DNA of 64,000 bases, taken from NCBI GenBank assembly GCA_004194705.1, contig SADC01001356.1, positions 1 to 64,000 on the forward strand. The letters are read 5' to 3'. A model generated the notes under the pieces. That model was not told the DNA's origin and did not search any database. It saw only the letters and a program-made list of their open reading frames with translations. Origin of the DNA: Ditylenchus dipsaci (taxonomy: Eukaryota > Nematoda > Chromadorea > Rhabditida > Anguinidae). Shown here piece after piece: positions 22,106 through 34,118 of this stretch (position 1 is its first letter; the number at the start of each line of letters is the position of its first letter). Made by a program: the position numbers and the translations under genes.

Positions 22106-23324
22106 CTGGACGCATAAAATTGATACGCAGGCCAGAGTTTCTTAACGCGATAGGCTACAGCTAACAAAACTGTTCAAATCCGATCTTTTCCGTATTTTTA
22201 GAGATGTCCAAGTACCATTTTTTGGTTTATTTATCTTGACTAAGACAATGGGTCGACTTATGGTGACCAAATTTTTTTGGAGCCCTAATTTTTTAGTACG
22301 GAAATTGTTATGAAACAACTTTTTCGTCGTTTTTAAAATATATTATATTATTATAAACAAGCCGAAGAGGCGCCATTTGGCGCCTAAAACAATGATTTTG
22401 AACAATTTTTGGGTCTCGGGTTCGAATACGGTCCTGAACATGCCCCTTTTGAGAAACTTATGTGGAAAAACTTATGATGTCATTCTTGATGCACTTTTCG
22501 AACTATACGCCATCAATTTACCCTAAGAAACATAAAATAAACAATTTTGAGAACAAAATTTTTTTTGACGAAAAGTATGCCTTGCTCCCCAAGGCAGATG
22601 GGCTGGCAATTTTCGAAAATGTCATTTTTAGGGGCGATCCTGAAATTATTAAGGGCCTTTTTTTCATTAGCTTTCTCAGCACAAAAAACTGGATAGGTCG
22701 TGACACTCAAAAAAGTGTTACATACATAAAAGTGTGACATACATAAAAGTGTGACGCACAAAAAAAACGTGACATACATAAAATTGATGACAGAGAATCC
22801 TATCAAAATACTATATGTAGATATTACTTACAAGAAACTTCACATAGTGTCGTCGCGATATCGAAAAAACCGACCCCAGTATAGAGTACCTCCCCATGAT
22901 ATTTTTTTTAAACTTAAGCGAAGAGTACCCAAATATATGTCCCAGACCCCGGAAAATGTGCGCAAACTCTTCATTAGTCACAACTTCCGTACGCTGGCCT
23001 ACCCCCAAGCCCAAAGGCTAAGCCTAAATTTGCTGTTTGAAAGGGTAGTTATAGTGATTTTGAAAAGGTCCGATTTTGTTGTTTCTGCAATTTTTATTTG
23101 TTTTTACAGTAAGGCTTAGCAAAAGTTGGTCAGCGTATGTCAGGAAAGCCTTAACACGAGTTTTAAGCATGTCTAAGTCAGTGTGGAGATACGCTGGCCA
23201 GCCCTTGCTAAAACCTAAATTTAAATTTTAACAAAAACAACAGGGGGTCCAAGGCAGATTTTTTTTAATGTGGGGGGGGGGGGTTGTTTTCTCAACAAGA
23301 AAAGTGCCTATAATTTGAGTAAAT
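22106..23324. other. Repeat fragments, no gene
   Basis: The stretch contains an arm of the GC-rich foldback family (22106-22330), a short tandem run of CATACATAAAAGTGTGA units (22715-22785) and complements of the 7940-8090 sequence (22870-23050). Two TTAGGC-associated motifs lie at 22985-23030 and 23105-23215. The longest open frames cross these repeats and are not credible genes. Confidence 0.5.
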
Positions 23325-24285
23325 ACGGTAGTAAAATTTAGGCTTGACTGTAAGATAAAAAAATCACAAGACAATTTTGCAAATACTGCTAAAGTTAATA
23401 TGTAACTTAAAATGCTGTATCAATGAAGCTAAAATAAATTTAAAAAAAAAGTTGGAAAGCATATGTAATGTGAATATAATTCTTGCTTGCTCATCTTTTT
23501 TATCCTAATCAAATGCCACATCAAAGATAACTTTTAATCGAAGAGATAAAAAATTTGAAAAAGCGGCTTATTTAATTTCTCGTATGCAGTAAAAGAGGTA
23601 GAAATCATGAATAATCAGCATAAAAGGATGCCCGCTCGACTTTGAAGACCTACGTCTCAGCCCAGAAAAAATATTTTGCAAAGTCTTCTCCTCAAATTTT
23701 TAGATGGACCTCAAATTTTTCAGATTTTTTAGCATCCGAAAAATCATTTGTTATAAAAATTCAAAGACACTTTGTTCGGACGAGGCAAAAACAACAATTT
23801 GTTTTATCTCTTGGGTCACTTTTAGTTGTTTTTAAAACAGAATGAAGATAAAGCTTCAGCAGAGGTTTAAGAGTATAAATACGAAAGTTTGAACAGAAAG
23901 AAGTTTGAATTAACGTTTGGCAGAGTCAAATTGCTAACTTTGAATGGCTTTGCTCCCAAATTTCATGTCCGAAAATTTTCTGGCTTAAACTTGAGGACAT
24001 ACATTTTCAGAACACATTCAGACCACGTATTATCAGACAACGGTTGTTGATGCCGTCATCCTTAAGTTTGCCCTAAGTATCTTCTCTCTTTTGTTCCTTT
24101 TTCAGCTTTCGGTTTAAACATTCAACTCTTGATATAACGCTATCATTGGAGCGATTCTAGAAAAAAATCCAGACAAATTTAAGTTTGAAATAAAGCGGCT
24201 CGCAATACAACGAGACATTTTTTCTGGATAATATATCGCGCTTAGAACTGAGGGCTTAAAAAAGAAAGTGATTCTGGATCAGTGT
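23325..24285. repeat. Diverged duplication, copy 2 (MITE-free)
   Basis: This is the partner of 20645-22105. It keeps the empty target site of the 21564 MITE near 24130. Its right end is cut by a GAGTGAGAAT-rich partial MITE (about 24290-24440) that starts CAGTGTTTGTACTCAC. Confidence 0.8.
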
Positions 24286-24610
24286 TTGTACTCACTCTGA
24301 TTTTCGGTCAGTGAGTGAGAGTGAGAATGAAAATATGTTAGGGCAGTGAGAATGAGATTGAGGGTGAAAATTTTAGAGCAGTGAGATTGAGAGTGAGAAT
24401 CAAAAAGTCAGTGAGTGAGTGAGCTCACTGAGATTCTCTTGAGAATGAATAAAATTTAATCATTTTTATCAAAATTTAATTATAAAAAGGCATTTTTATT
24501 GATAACTAATAAACGTTTCTAGAACTAGTGCAGACAGATGTATATACGTTTAACAGCATGAGCTGACCCATTATTTCAGATACAAGATGCTTGTCATTTG
24601 GTCAGATTCT

Positions 24611-24795
24611 ACAGTCAACTTTTGATAAAACGCAACGCCGATAGAACTCGACTCTTGAGTTCTATATAACGTGACCTTCAAAATGCTACCAGCAAAAGAA
24701 AGTCAGTCCAATTTAACTTTGATAGAACGGCGCTCACGATACAAAGAAACTGTTTTCTGGTCCCAAGGGGTCGCGTTGTATCAAAGGTCGACTAA
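24611..24795. mobile_element. Pogo-like MITE, degenerate
   Basis: The left end, ACAGTCAACTTTTGATAAAA, pairs with GTATCAAAGGTCGACT on the right, with CGCAACG/CGTTG words inside. There is no coding capacity. The sequence from 24800 to 25840 holds a palindrome (24845-24965), a partial pogo-like arm near 25125-25250 and another end near 25740-25757, but no gene. Confidence 0.5.
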
Positions 24796-25844
24796 AAAGG
24801 CCCCCCTGTAAACACGCATCATTTTTTGTGTCAATGTGTCTGACAATATTTCAGAAAATTGTGGAAAAAATCAATCTATTCTAAATTCCACCCGAGTCAA
24901 TGAATTTTTCAATAAGGAATTTTTCAATATTTGTTGTCTCGAGCGGAATTCAGAATGGATAGTTTTTCGATATTTCTCTTCAATTTTTTAAAACATTGAC
25001 AGGCACATTTACATTTATTCAAAAAGCGGTAATTTCTGCATGTAGTGAGCTGTGAAACTAAAATGAAAGTGTTTTTCGAGAAAATCTATGGCGAATGAAC
25101 AATAAATAGTTCTAAGTATAAAGTCAAACCTCAATGACCTTGCCAACCCCGCATCTCGGTCCAGCTCAATTTGAATATAGAAAATAGATAAGGTAAACTG
25201 ACGTCCCGATAAGCCAATACCTCGATAACCTGCACCTTGTTGACGGTCCCTAGGAGTGCCGAGCTATCGAAATTTGATTATAGTAAATTCTACCTAAACA
25301 GCAAAAATTATTCGCAGAAGAGTGTTTCGCCCAAGAAAAACAATGAAGAAAAAAGAATCTCTATTAAACTCTCTTTTCATATGCTTATTGTGTCTGTTCT
25401 TATGATAATCTGGCAGCATGGACTTGTGTTAGCGGTACCGGCAAATTTTTCTTTACTCAAACAATACTAGTTTAATTAAAAAAAATTACTGGCTTGATTT
25501 TTGATTTGTGTTCTGATCTGAGCGTGATCTGAGGCGTTTAATAGAGAAAATACGGTATGTATTTGTTTGTTCAAATTTGTTGTTTATTTATGAATAAAAT
25601 ATTGGTTCGAAGAAAACCTCTTCATAGTGTACGATTCGGTGATGTGATCGTTAAATAAACCTCTGAGTAGTGTACACTCCAATTAGTCTACACTTCCGAA
25701 TAGTGTACAGCTGGGATTTGTTCCCAAGGGGTACACTATTAGGAGGTTCGATTGTATCAAGGTATTCTAGTCCGTTTTGGTAACTGGTGCTGGGAAGAAA
25801 GAGTCTCTTTGTGAATTTTTGATTAAAAGTCTTGCTCGGAATCA

Positions 25845-26235
25845 TGTCTAAGGTAAGTGAGTGCGCGCATCTCTAACTCTCAAGCCCCCTGCGCCAACTT
25901 CGGGGGATTGGGGGCTTGGAGTTAAGATGCGCACACACACACACCTTAGACACAAATCACTCAAAAGTCTCTCTGGATGCATAAAAATGTATGCATACCA
26001 GAGTTTCTTTTTGCTGTAGGCCCCAGTCAACAAAACTATGTTCAAACTCCATCTTTTTGGGGCATCCAGGTTGAGGGACCACGGCAAAAAGTCGAATTTC
26101 GGTCAAAAAAATTTTCAAAAAATCTATTTTGTGTGGAAAAATGTCAGAAAATAACTTTTTTATCGTTTCAAGCATATAAAAATCACTTAGGAGTCGTTAA
26201 AACACTATTTTTAAAATATTCGAAAAATGCGCCCC
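25845..26235. repeat. GC-rich-centre foldback family copy
   Basis: The centre (25845-26065) has the ATGTCTAAGGTAAGTGAGTG half and the complementary CACACCTTAGACACAAATC half, around CAAGCCCCCTGCGCC and a complementary stem. The right arm resembles those at 13600-13745. Another degenerate copy follows at 26505-26960. Confidence 0.65.
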
Positions 26236-26994
26236 CTCCCCCAACCCAATAAGTGCCTTTTTAATAACTAGAAATACACGCACATCATGCGTATCAAGCC
26301 AATACACCTATATCTCACCTCAGAGAATGTATTTTCGCAAAGCTGTTCAATGCATTTCTTAACTCCCACGAGTTCTACCGATTCCGCTTTTTACATTTTT
26401 TAAATTTCTCCCAAAAATCTTAAGAAAATCTTTTTTTAATAAAAGTAGACGTTTAAAGTCATAAAAGCGTTAGTGCTATTTGGGGTGGCTAACAAAACCA
26501 CCATGGGCGAGTGTGCACATCTCTTACTCTAAGTCCCCTAGTCTCTGTCGAACGCGCTGGGGACTTGGAGTTGAGACTCGCACACCCACATACCTTAGAC
26601 ACAAATCACTCGAAAGTGACTTTGGATGCATGGAGTAGGTTTGGAGTTAAGATGCGCACACCAACATACCTTGGACACAAATCACTCGAAAGTGACTCGG
26701 GATGCATGAAAAATAAACGCATGCCAGGGTTTCTTTATGCGGTAGGCCCTGTTAATAAAACCATGTTCAAATTCCATCTTTCGGGGGTATCTAGGTACCC
26801 TTTCAGGTTAAATTGCCTTAGGAGACCATGGCAAAAAGTCGAATTTTGGTCGATTTTGTTTCTTAAAAAATCTATTTTTATGTAAAAAAGTGTCAGAAAA
26901 TAACTTTTCCACTGCTTATAGCATATAAAAGTTACTTAGAAACGTCTAAACACTATTTTTAAATAAGTAAAAGACCGGCCTCCGAATCCAATAA

Positions 26995-27500
26995 GTGCCC
27001 TTAATCCAATTGCTGCAAATATCGCATACAGGAGGTGTAGCCAGTGGAGTCGTTGGTAGCTGTGCTACAGCTTGGGTTAAATTTCTGTTGAATTTTATAG
27101 TTCCTAATGCTTTAAAAAACTTTTTTCTACACAGAAAAGGCGGAATTTACTATATTATGCGAAAAGAGGGGGGATTCTCACGGATGAAAGAGCTTCTTAA
27201 AAAAGGTCACCTGCACCTTCACCTAACAATCTGGAATTTAAGGAAAATATGAATAGCACTCACTCAAATTTAAGCACCACCTAGGAGCAGAATCGTAGAT
27301 ATCTTATGCGCTTCAATCTGTATCTGAGGGATTAGAATTTCACAGAAATTTTTTCATTTTCTCTATGCAAGACAGTTTTCGGAAATTCTTCATTTTGGCT
27401 ATATAATGAACAAAAGTTTTTGTGGACAGCAGTCATTTAGCTAAATTTTAAAAAGTGAAAAAAGCAACAGAATCTCACGGTTATTTTGACACTGAATATA
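26995..27500. other. No recognised gene
   Basis: Chance open frames only. I see no splice-supported coding block between the foldback copies and the mariner remnant. Confidence 0.35.
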
Positions 27501-28085
27501 CAGGGTGGTCTTTTATAATCTCCCTAGTTTGTTTTCGCCATAACTTTTTGAATTCGTGTTTTTCGGCGAGATCTTTTTTTATTCGAAAGAGCTGCTCTGC
27601 GCCGAGCGATTGATACCAAATTTTGGTTTTTGTCATGATTCTGTCGATCAGCTACGGCTTGTTTAAAAATGTGGATTTGGATCAAGAGAAATTTGGATCA
27701 AGAGCAAGGTCTACACAACTCCAATCGCCAACATGAATGTTCTCCAAAGAAGAATCGAGCAAGCTTTTGAAGAACTGCCTCAGGACATAATTGACAGAGC
27801 CATTGGAGCATATGAACGCCGGAGTACAGCCTTGCCGTGAATGGACGAAGCACAGAACAGAAATACCGAGATTAGAAATTCAGAAAATATCCGAAATTTG
27901 TTGAAATTGTTGTTGATTTGTTTTGGTTATTTTTGGTGTTTCGAATAAAGTGTTATAAGCATGTTTGGTACCAATCGCTCGGCGCAGAGCAGCTCTTTCG
28001 AATAAAAAAAAGATCTCGCCGAAAAACCACGAATTCAAAAAGTTATGGCGAAAACAAACTAGGGAGATTATAAAAGACCACCCTG
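27501..28085 (+). mobile_element. Tc1/mariner-superfamily deletion derivative (585 bp), TA-flanked
   Basis: The terminal repeats start CAGGGTGGTCTTTTATAATC and extend over 120 bp on each side. TA flanks both ends (27499-27500 and 28086-28087). A short transposase C-terminus remains at 27703-27840, with KVYTTPIANMNVLQRRIEQA and ELPQDIIDRAIGAYERR. This resembles the tail of IS630/Tc1 DDE transposases (MNVLQRRI...DIIDRAI). Everything upstream of the tail is deleted, so this copy needs help to move. Confidence 0.85.
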
Positions 28086-28267
28086 TAGAATAGAGCTTAT
28101 GGTTAGAAGGAATATATGAGTTGTAACACAAACTTCCTAAAATTTTGTCCTTTCCGTGTTAAGGCATGTATGAATTAAGTTGTTTCAAATTTATTAAATT
28201 TTTTATTAATTGTTCGGATATTTACAGATAATTAACAAAGCTGTTTAAATTTGTTAAGTGTTCTTTG

Positions 28268-28374
28268 TTACGAGATCAAAGTGTTTACATCAGAGCTGTA
28301 AAAGCCTTCTTCACTCAAAAATTGCAGGAGATCAGTCCAGTTGTGACCGATGGTCTTTCCTAGCGGAATCTGGT
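28268..28374 (-). CDS. Possible terminal exon, weakly death-domain-like
   Basis: Below an AG acceptor the minus strand is open for 35 codons to a stop at 28268. It contains QIPLGKTIGHNWTDLLQFLS followed by EEGFYSSDVNTL. The IGHNWTDL motif recalls the tryptophan helix of death domains, but the piece is too short to be sure. A second open block at about 28672-28560 (PALAICKAAVLESVVPVLEN) could be an upstream exon, although it lacks a clear donor. I cannot name the gene. Confidence 0.3.
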
Positions 28375-28671
28375 CTAGAAAACGCACATATGTTTTAAAA
28401 CAGAATGAATTAGATTGATTTCATATAAAAGTAGTTTTTTAGTCTATTTTTATTTATATGTGTTTTTTTTTAATTTTAAAATATTGTTACCGTTAAAGGT
28501 TTTTACATTTTTGTCTGCTTTTGTTTTTCTAATGTTTTTCATTTTTTATGTGCATTGCCTAGCTAGATGGCAATAATTTTCCAACACAGGAACTACAGAT
28601 TCTAGAACAGCTGCTTTACATATTGCTAGCGCTGGATGTTGTTCAATCTATTGCAGCGAATAATTTTTTTG

Positions 28672-29015
28672 AATTAACCAAGTGGTTTAATGAAAAAATT
28701 AACATGTTTAAGCTAATGACCTCATATCTCCGCTGGTACTATCACCGTTGGCCCCCACCCAAATTTTTTCTAAAGTGACCCAAAAACATGTCCTATGCTA
28801 CTTTTTTCTTCTTGTTGTTAAACTAACCAAAAAAACTCGAAAAAAATTTGAAATCTGCAATAAAAAAGTGTGGAACCCTAGACGAGAATGAATTTTTTGA
28901 TATGTTGCTTAAAAAACAATACTTTTTTTAGCGCAAATCCACTTCTTTAGACGCAACTTTGTTTGCCTGTTTCTCTCAAAAAAAAATGTTTTCAAGGTTT
29001 TAACACCATCAAGTA
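28672..29015. other. No recognised gene
   Basis: AT-rich sequence between a possible exon and a MITE. A solo GTGTGGAACCCTAGACG word (28865-28885) is a damaged pogo-like end. Confidence 0.35.
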
Positions 29016-29243
29016 CAGTGTTTGGACCTCGTACTTGGCTCGTACTTGCTCGTACTTGATACTTTGTATTTTTCGTGTTAGAAATTCTTCTTTTTTCTGA
29101 AAAGTTTTAAACTAGATGGCTTCAGAACAACCACAGCTACATTTTTACAAAAAAATATGCCTGTGTCGAGATTAAAAATAGTTATATATTGATATTTTAA
29201 GTGCAAGTACGAGCTCAGGTACGAGCACTCGGTCCAAACACTG
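29016..29243. mobile_element. hAT-like MITE (228 bp), perfect 8-bp TSD
   Basis: The ends are CAGTGTTTGGACC and GGTCCAAACACTG with CTCGTACTT/AAGTACGAG words just inside. ATCAAGTA flanks both sides exactly (29008-29015 and 29244-29251). These are hAT-type features. A 40-bp-arm hairpin with AACAATAAGGTCAAAGTATG lies just downstream at 29300-29390. Confidence 0.88.
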
Positions 29244-29805
29244 ATCAAGTAGCGCTGAAATTATACTTCCTCGTATAAAATTATTTATTTCATTACTTAT
29301 TCAAATGTAAAACAATAAGGTCAAAGTATGAAGGAAGTCAAAACCATAATTTGGTTCATACTTTGACCTTATTGTTTTACGTTTTTGTGAGATAATATAA
29401 TAAATTGTTCCTCATCAGAAAGTAGGATCGCAGGGCTACCTTATAGTGTGAAAGCCTTATATAAAATATAAAATTTTTTGAGAGAGGCGGCGAAACAAAA
29501 ATTTGCGCTAAAAAAGCCAATTTGCGCTAGAAAAAAGTCAATTTGCACCAAAAAATGCATTGTGCTTAAAAAAACAGCAGAAAAATAAGGTCATATTCAA
29601 AAACTTTAATGACAGAACTCCAATGTCGATTTCGCCTTTCGACGTATTTGATACCCCGTGTTCAACGTTAAATTTCGCCCAAAACATTCAGCTTGGCATC
29701 TACCGTCTTTCCGGTGTTTATAAAAGCAATTGATAGCGCTACCATCTAACCATAATTCCTTTTTTTCAATATTTTTATGTGTTTTAATATGTTCATTTCC
29801 GAAAA

Positions 29806-31150
29806 TTAATGGTTATTACCAAAAAGAGCTTCCATATCTGGTGCGTTTGGGTGCTGATCTATAGTGGATTTATCCATAGATTCGTTCCTCGGCTCTTCGC
29901 ACCTCTTTTCAATTTCTTCTTCTTCTTTATTTAGCGAGCTATGTTCATCGACAGGGAGGTTTTCAGTCGCAACATTCTCTTGATTTTTAGTCAAATACGG
30001 AGACCTATCAAAGCGAACAGCATCTAGTTTCATCTCATTAGGAAGACTATTTTCTGGCGTCAACACAGGCGGACTTCCAAGTTTGTTATTCAGACCTCCG
30101 GAATTTTTTCTTAAACCTCTAGTTAGATTTTTTTGTATTGGCGCCTTCCTCGCTATCATCTTCGGAGCTGATGTGTATACAAAGCGAATCGGAGCTGCCT
30201 TAACTGGTGCACTCATATAAGGCACGTATTGCTGCTCTGAAAACAATTTATTAAAATTTATCGGTCAAACAAAAAGAAAAGTTGATTCAAAAGCTTGAGA
30301 AATTTTGCAATTTTTTAAAATTAGCTTGGCTGACCCTGTTGTTTTTGCCTTTTTGTCAAAAAAAATCAATCAGTGATCCAGCTGGTAGGACTAAAGTCAT
30401 GGCTAGTTAGATGCCTAGGTGGTAATTACGTGCGATTGTTATCTGAGCAGCAAGATTGGTTGAGCCCGGTAGAAGAAATGAAAATGGAGCTGTGAATCAT
30501 TCAAATCGAATTTTTTTGAACACTGTCGTAAATACAAAAAAGCTGGTTAAGTTCTGGCCTAATAAGAAAAGTGCTGAAATCGTGAATTTAACCAGCTTTT
30601 TTACTGTATATAACACTGTTCAAAGAAAATTCGTCTCGGGTATGTGCTCGGCTCAAAGTGAATGTTTTAAATATATATTCACTGATCACTTTCGACTACC
30701 ACAAGCTCTACTGATTTTAGTTGAAATCGGTTTTAACCATTTTTAGGCGGGACTTGCGGAGGATAAATGACACTAGCGTCGGAAACACCATATTTTTGTC
30801 ATTTTTAAAAAGCACTGAGCAAAAAAATGTTAAAAAAGTTTGCTAAACCAAAAAATTTGCCAAATTTTTAAATTTAACATATGAAATCAAGCTTTTTTAA
30901 ACAATTTCAAATTCTAACAAACTTTCCAAACAACCCTGCAGTGAATATTACCTGGATAAGATGAGTAAACCACATATTGAGGCTGGCTGTATGGCGAATT
31001 ATGACTCTGCTGGGAGGTGATAACTCGATAGCGCTGGTTGGAGTAGGCGTATGAGGTGGTCGCCTGGTCTAATGTGGTCGACTTGACTATCACTTTCCTG
31101 GTCACTCTTATAAGCCTTCTGGGTCTGTTGATCATCTGAGAGGACTCCAT
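29806..31150 (-). CDS. Orphan 209-aa disordered protein, two exons
   Basis: Exon 1 (31150-30952) starts with ATG (MESSQMINRPRRLIRVTRKV) and ends in phase 1 at a GTAATA donor. Exon 2 (30236-29806) starts after TTTTCAG and runs to a stop. The join is in frame and gives 209 residues. The N-terminal part is basic, followed by a Tyr/Gln/Ser/Pro-rich segment (YAYSNQRYRVITSQQSHNSP) with no predicted fold. The C-terminal half is acidic (NKEEEEIEKRCEEP) and ends in MEALFGNNH. There is no signal peptide, membrane helix or family motif. Phase agreement over 630 coding bases supports a real gene. Function is unknown; the composition suggests an intrinsically disordered, perhaps RNA- or protein-binding, product. 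Confidence 0.65.
30505..30632. repeat. Mini foldback in the intron of the 209-aa gene
   Basis: TTTGAACACTGTCG with AAAAAAGCTGGTTAA on the left pairs with TTAACCAGCTTTTTTAC and CACTGTTCAAA on the right. It is about 128 bp with no coding capacity. Confidence 0.65.
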
Positions 31151-32085
31151 TTTTTTGCAAAATTGTCTTAAAAGTCAGATGAATGAGATTTCTAAAATTT
31201 ATCTGATATGTTTTTTTCGGTTGGGAAATAATACAATTAGTCAGCACAGTTTTTTTTGGTAAAAAAAAAGATAAAGAAATAACTTCTCAAAACATGATAA
31301 ATGACACTTTCACCAAAACTAATTTTTTTACTTGCTGTATTATTGTGAAAGTGGCCATATTAATTGATGTTTCCCACGACTGGACACCACCAAATGAATA
31401 ATATTCTCTGGTTTTATACCTGTCAAACGGCTCAAATCTTAACACTTTGACGGAATTTTGATTGAAAGGTAGTCAAGTTGGGGACGGAAATTGGAATGTT
31501 GGCTGAATAGTAATCTTGTTTTTTTGCAAATTTATTAGGTTTACAAAATTTTTGGAAAAGGCTGGGTTGTTTCGTAGGGAAAAGGGGTGTATGTAGAAAT
31601 TTCCAATCCAAAACGTTCAGTGAATTTTTTCGTTTTAAAGTGATGATATTGTTATGCTGACTAGTACGATTTCTAAATATTGACGGCTAGAGAAACTTGG
31701 AATAACACCCCCTTAGAGAAGGGGAGAGGGGTTTTCTGGCGGTGGAAAAACCTGAATAATGCTACGAAAAAACTGAAATATGCCACGGAAACCGGGTTAC
31801 ATGAAAAAGATGATTTTCAGCACATTTTTGTTACAATTTGTAAATTTTTTGCCTGAATGTGTAGCTGCGGATCTAAGCCTTTTAAATAGCTATTAAAGTC
31901 TGTTGAATTATTTCAGAAAAGTGGATATTTAGAGGTTTGAATCAGTGAAGTTTTATGCTTTTGTTACTTCATTCAACAACACCCCTTCCTACCCCACTGG
32001 GGCCCCCACATCATTTCTACATTTTGAAATCCTACAATGTAATTTGATAGCTTGTTAAAAAACTAAGATCGTGCGCTATATGATA
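31151..32085. other. No recognised gene
   Basis: Probable promoter side of the 209-aa gene, then AT-rich sequence without supported exons or complete repeats. Confidence 0.35.
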
Positions 32086-32394
32086 TTGGGTTGGTCCATA
32101 AGCTCGCGGGTGGTTATACTCAACTCGAAAAGTTTCTGCATGGGTTCCACAATCAAAATTTGATTCGTAAAAACAGAACAAATTTTTTTGATGGGTTTCA
32201 AAATTAAAATTCAAAATACGAAATTTTAATTTTGAAACCCATCAAAAAAATTTTTTCTGTTTTTACGAATAAAATTTTGATTGTGGAACCCATCCATTAA
32301 TTTTGAATGGCTTGTATTAATTGAAACTTATGAAACCCATGCAGAAACTTTTCGAGTTGAGTATAACCACCCGCAAACTTATGAACCAACCCAA
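32086..32394. mobile_element. Mariner-type MITE (309 bp), TA-flanked
   Basis: The ends are TTGGGTTGGTCCATAAG and CTTATGAACCAACCCAA, each bordered by TA. The arms continue with GGTGGTTATACTCAACTCGA and its complement and meet near 32230. Ends of this kind are typical of mariner elements. No transposase remains. Confidence 0.85.
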
Positions 32395-32723
32395 TATTAT
32401 AAAATTTTTAAACAATTGCAGCAAAAAATAAGCATATTTAGGTTATAAATTTTTCGTGGCATAACTACAACTTATATTGCGAGTGATTTGACTAGACCGA
32501 TTTAACTCATACCCTTTCAAAATTTGAATTTCCTTGTAGTTCAACTCAAACAAAACGCCAAGAATTAAATGCCGTTTTTACGCGCCTTTTTAAATTTTTT
32601 GTCTTCTCTTCCCCGAAATGTACTGTTTTTTTGCAAAAAGCACACGGTCTTTCACTTCAAAAGATCTTTTGTTTAGAAATTACATCATATGCCTTTTTCA
32701 AAATCTTGTTTGTCCGTTGCATG

Positions 32724-33114
32724 CAGTGTTGGGACCTCGTACTTAGCTCGTACTTGATACTTTGTATTTTTCGTTCGACAAGTTCTTCTTGTTTCTGACA
32801 TTTTTTTGACTAGATGGCATCAGAGCATCCCTAGCTACATTTTTTCAAAAAAAATATATTTGGAAACCTTATAAATTCGTATTTTAAGTGCAAGTACGAG
32901 CTCAAGTACGAGTGCTCGTACCTGAGCTCGTACTGGCACTTAAAATACTAATTTTTAAGGTTTTATAAGCTCGACACAAGTAGATTTTTTTGTAAAAATG
33001 TAGCTGTGGACGTTCTGAGGCCATCTATTTTAAAACTTTTTAGAAAAAAGAGAAACTTTTCGAACGAAAAATACAAAGTATCAAGTACGAGCTAAGTCCG
33101 AGGTCCCAACACTG
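32724..33114. mobile_element. hAT-like MITE (391 bp), 8-bp TSD
   Basis: The ends are CAGTGTTGGGACCTCGTACT and its complement. The flanks GTTGCATG and GTTACATG form an 8-bp duplication with one change. Each arm has CTTGATACTTTGTATTTTTCG, also present at 29050, so the two elements are related. The arms are joined by GAGCTC-type palindromes. Confidence 0.87.
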
Positions 33115-33372
33115 GTTACATGAGCTCCGTGAATCAAATTCCGGCATCCCATAATTAGTTATGCATCATGTGAATAAATGTACTAAAAATGTCGGGAAAA
33201 TTATGTCGGTCAAGTTTATCGCACTCTCTATCAACACCGCTCTATTCGAAAAACAAAGTTCAAGCAGAGATTTTTATGTCAGATAAAAAGAAAAAGAACG
33301 AGTGTGAGAACAACATAAGGTGGTAACGGACCATTTTTGATAGAAGGTGATGGCTGGTCAGCAATTTCCGGC

Positions 33373-33894
33373 TCAAGCCAACAAACCACTGTACTTGGAC
33401 ATAGTTTTGGTTCCCTCCAGGATAGCGTGCTTGGCCAGCTCTGCAGGCATGACGAAACGAACGGAAGTCCGGATTTCGCAAGAAGAAAGCGTACAAGTCT
33501 TGCCATACTTGACCAGGCGGGCGGGTTCATCCAGCGAGCGGTCGAAGAGATCGTTAACCTGATAAAGAGACTAAGTTACTGCACTACACTTGCAAAAAGA
33601 CCCACCATAGAATTCATGACATCCATGCCTTTCGAGGTGATTCGCATCTCCGGTTGAACTTGCTTGAGCACTCGATTGAGGTAGATCTGAAACGGATTCT
33701 TAGCAAATTTGTTGGTAATAATAAAGTGGTAGAACCTACACCATAGCTTCGCTTGTTTTTACCCTTGCTCGAGCTCTTCGGCTTGACATCCTTCGACTTC
33801 TTCTTGGTCCTTTTCACACCTTCCTTCTTTTCAGTGAACGACGAAACGACGAGAGCTGGAGCTTTGAGCAGCACGTCTTGTGCATTTGGATTGC
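33373..33894 (-). CDS. Histone H2B variant, intron-containing (5' exon not found)
   Basis: H2B pairs with H2A in the nucleosome core. Exons: 33894-33740 (lysine-rich tail ending KGKNKRSYG), 33686-33606 (IYLNRVLKQVQPEMRITSKG, the start of the histone fold), and 33558-33373. The last exon contains the C-terminal helices (SCEIRTSVRFVMPAELAKHA) and the KYSG-like end before the stop. GT-AG sites and phases agree. The first exon needs one more coding base upstream, so the ATG lies further 5' and was not identified. Replication-dependent H2B genes normally lack introns. Two introns, many substitutions in conserved positions and a longer tail therefore suggest a divergent, replication-independent variant. 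There is no 3' histone stem-loop that I can see. Confidence 0.85.
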
Positions 33895-34118
33895 CTGAAA
33901 ACGCGAAAAAAATTATTTTCAAACACACGACAGAAAAGTCAGACCGATTTTTGTAAAGACAAAATTTTCGAAACTAGAGACCGTTCAAAGCAAAGACCTG
34001 GCATTTTTTCTAGTAAAAATTTTCAAAGAAATTTATTGTGGTTTTGAAATTTCAACTGTTTTATGGGCAAGTGATGGCTCATTAGAAAGCCCTGAATTTG
34101 AGGAAAATTTTGGGTATA

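Noticed and set aside
22751..23119. 122-codon plus-strand open frame
   Set aside because: It crosses repeat fragments that occur elsewhere in both orientations; composition is that of repeats, not a gene.
25237..25470. 77-codon plus-strand open frame with one hydrophobic stretch
   Set aside because: Begins inside a damaged pogo-like arm and has no supporting context.
26511..26885. 124-codon plus-strand open frame
   Set aside because: Lies entirely in a degenerate copy of the GC-rich-centre foldback family.
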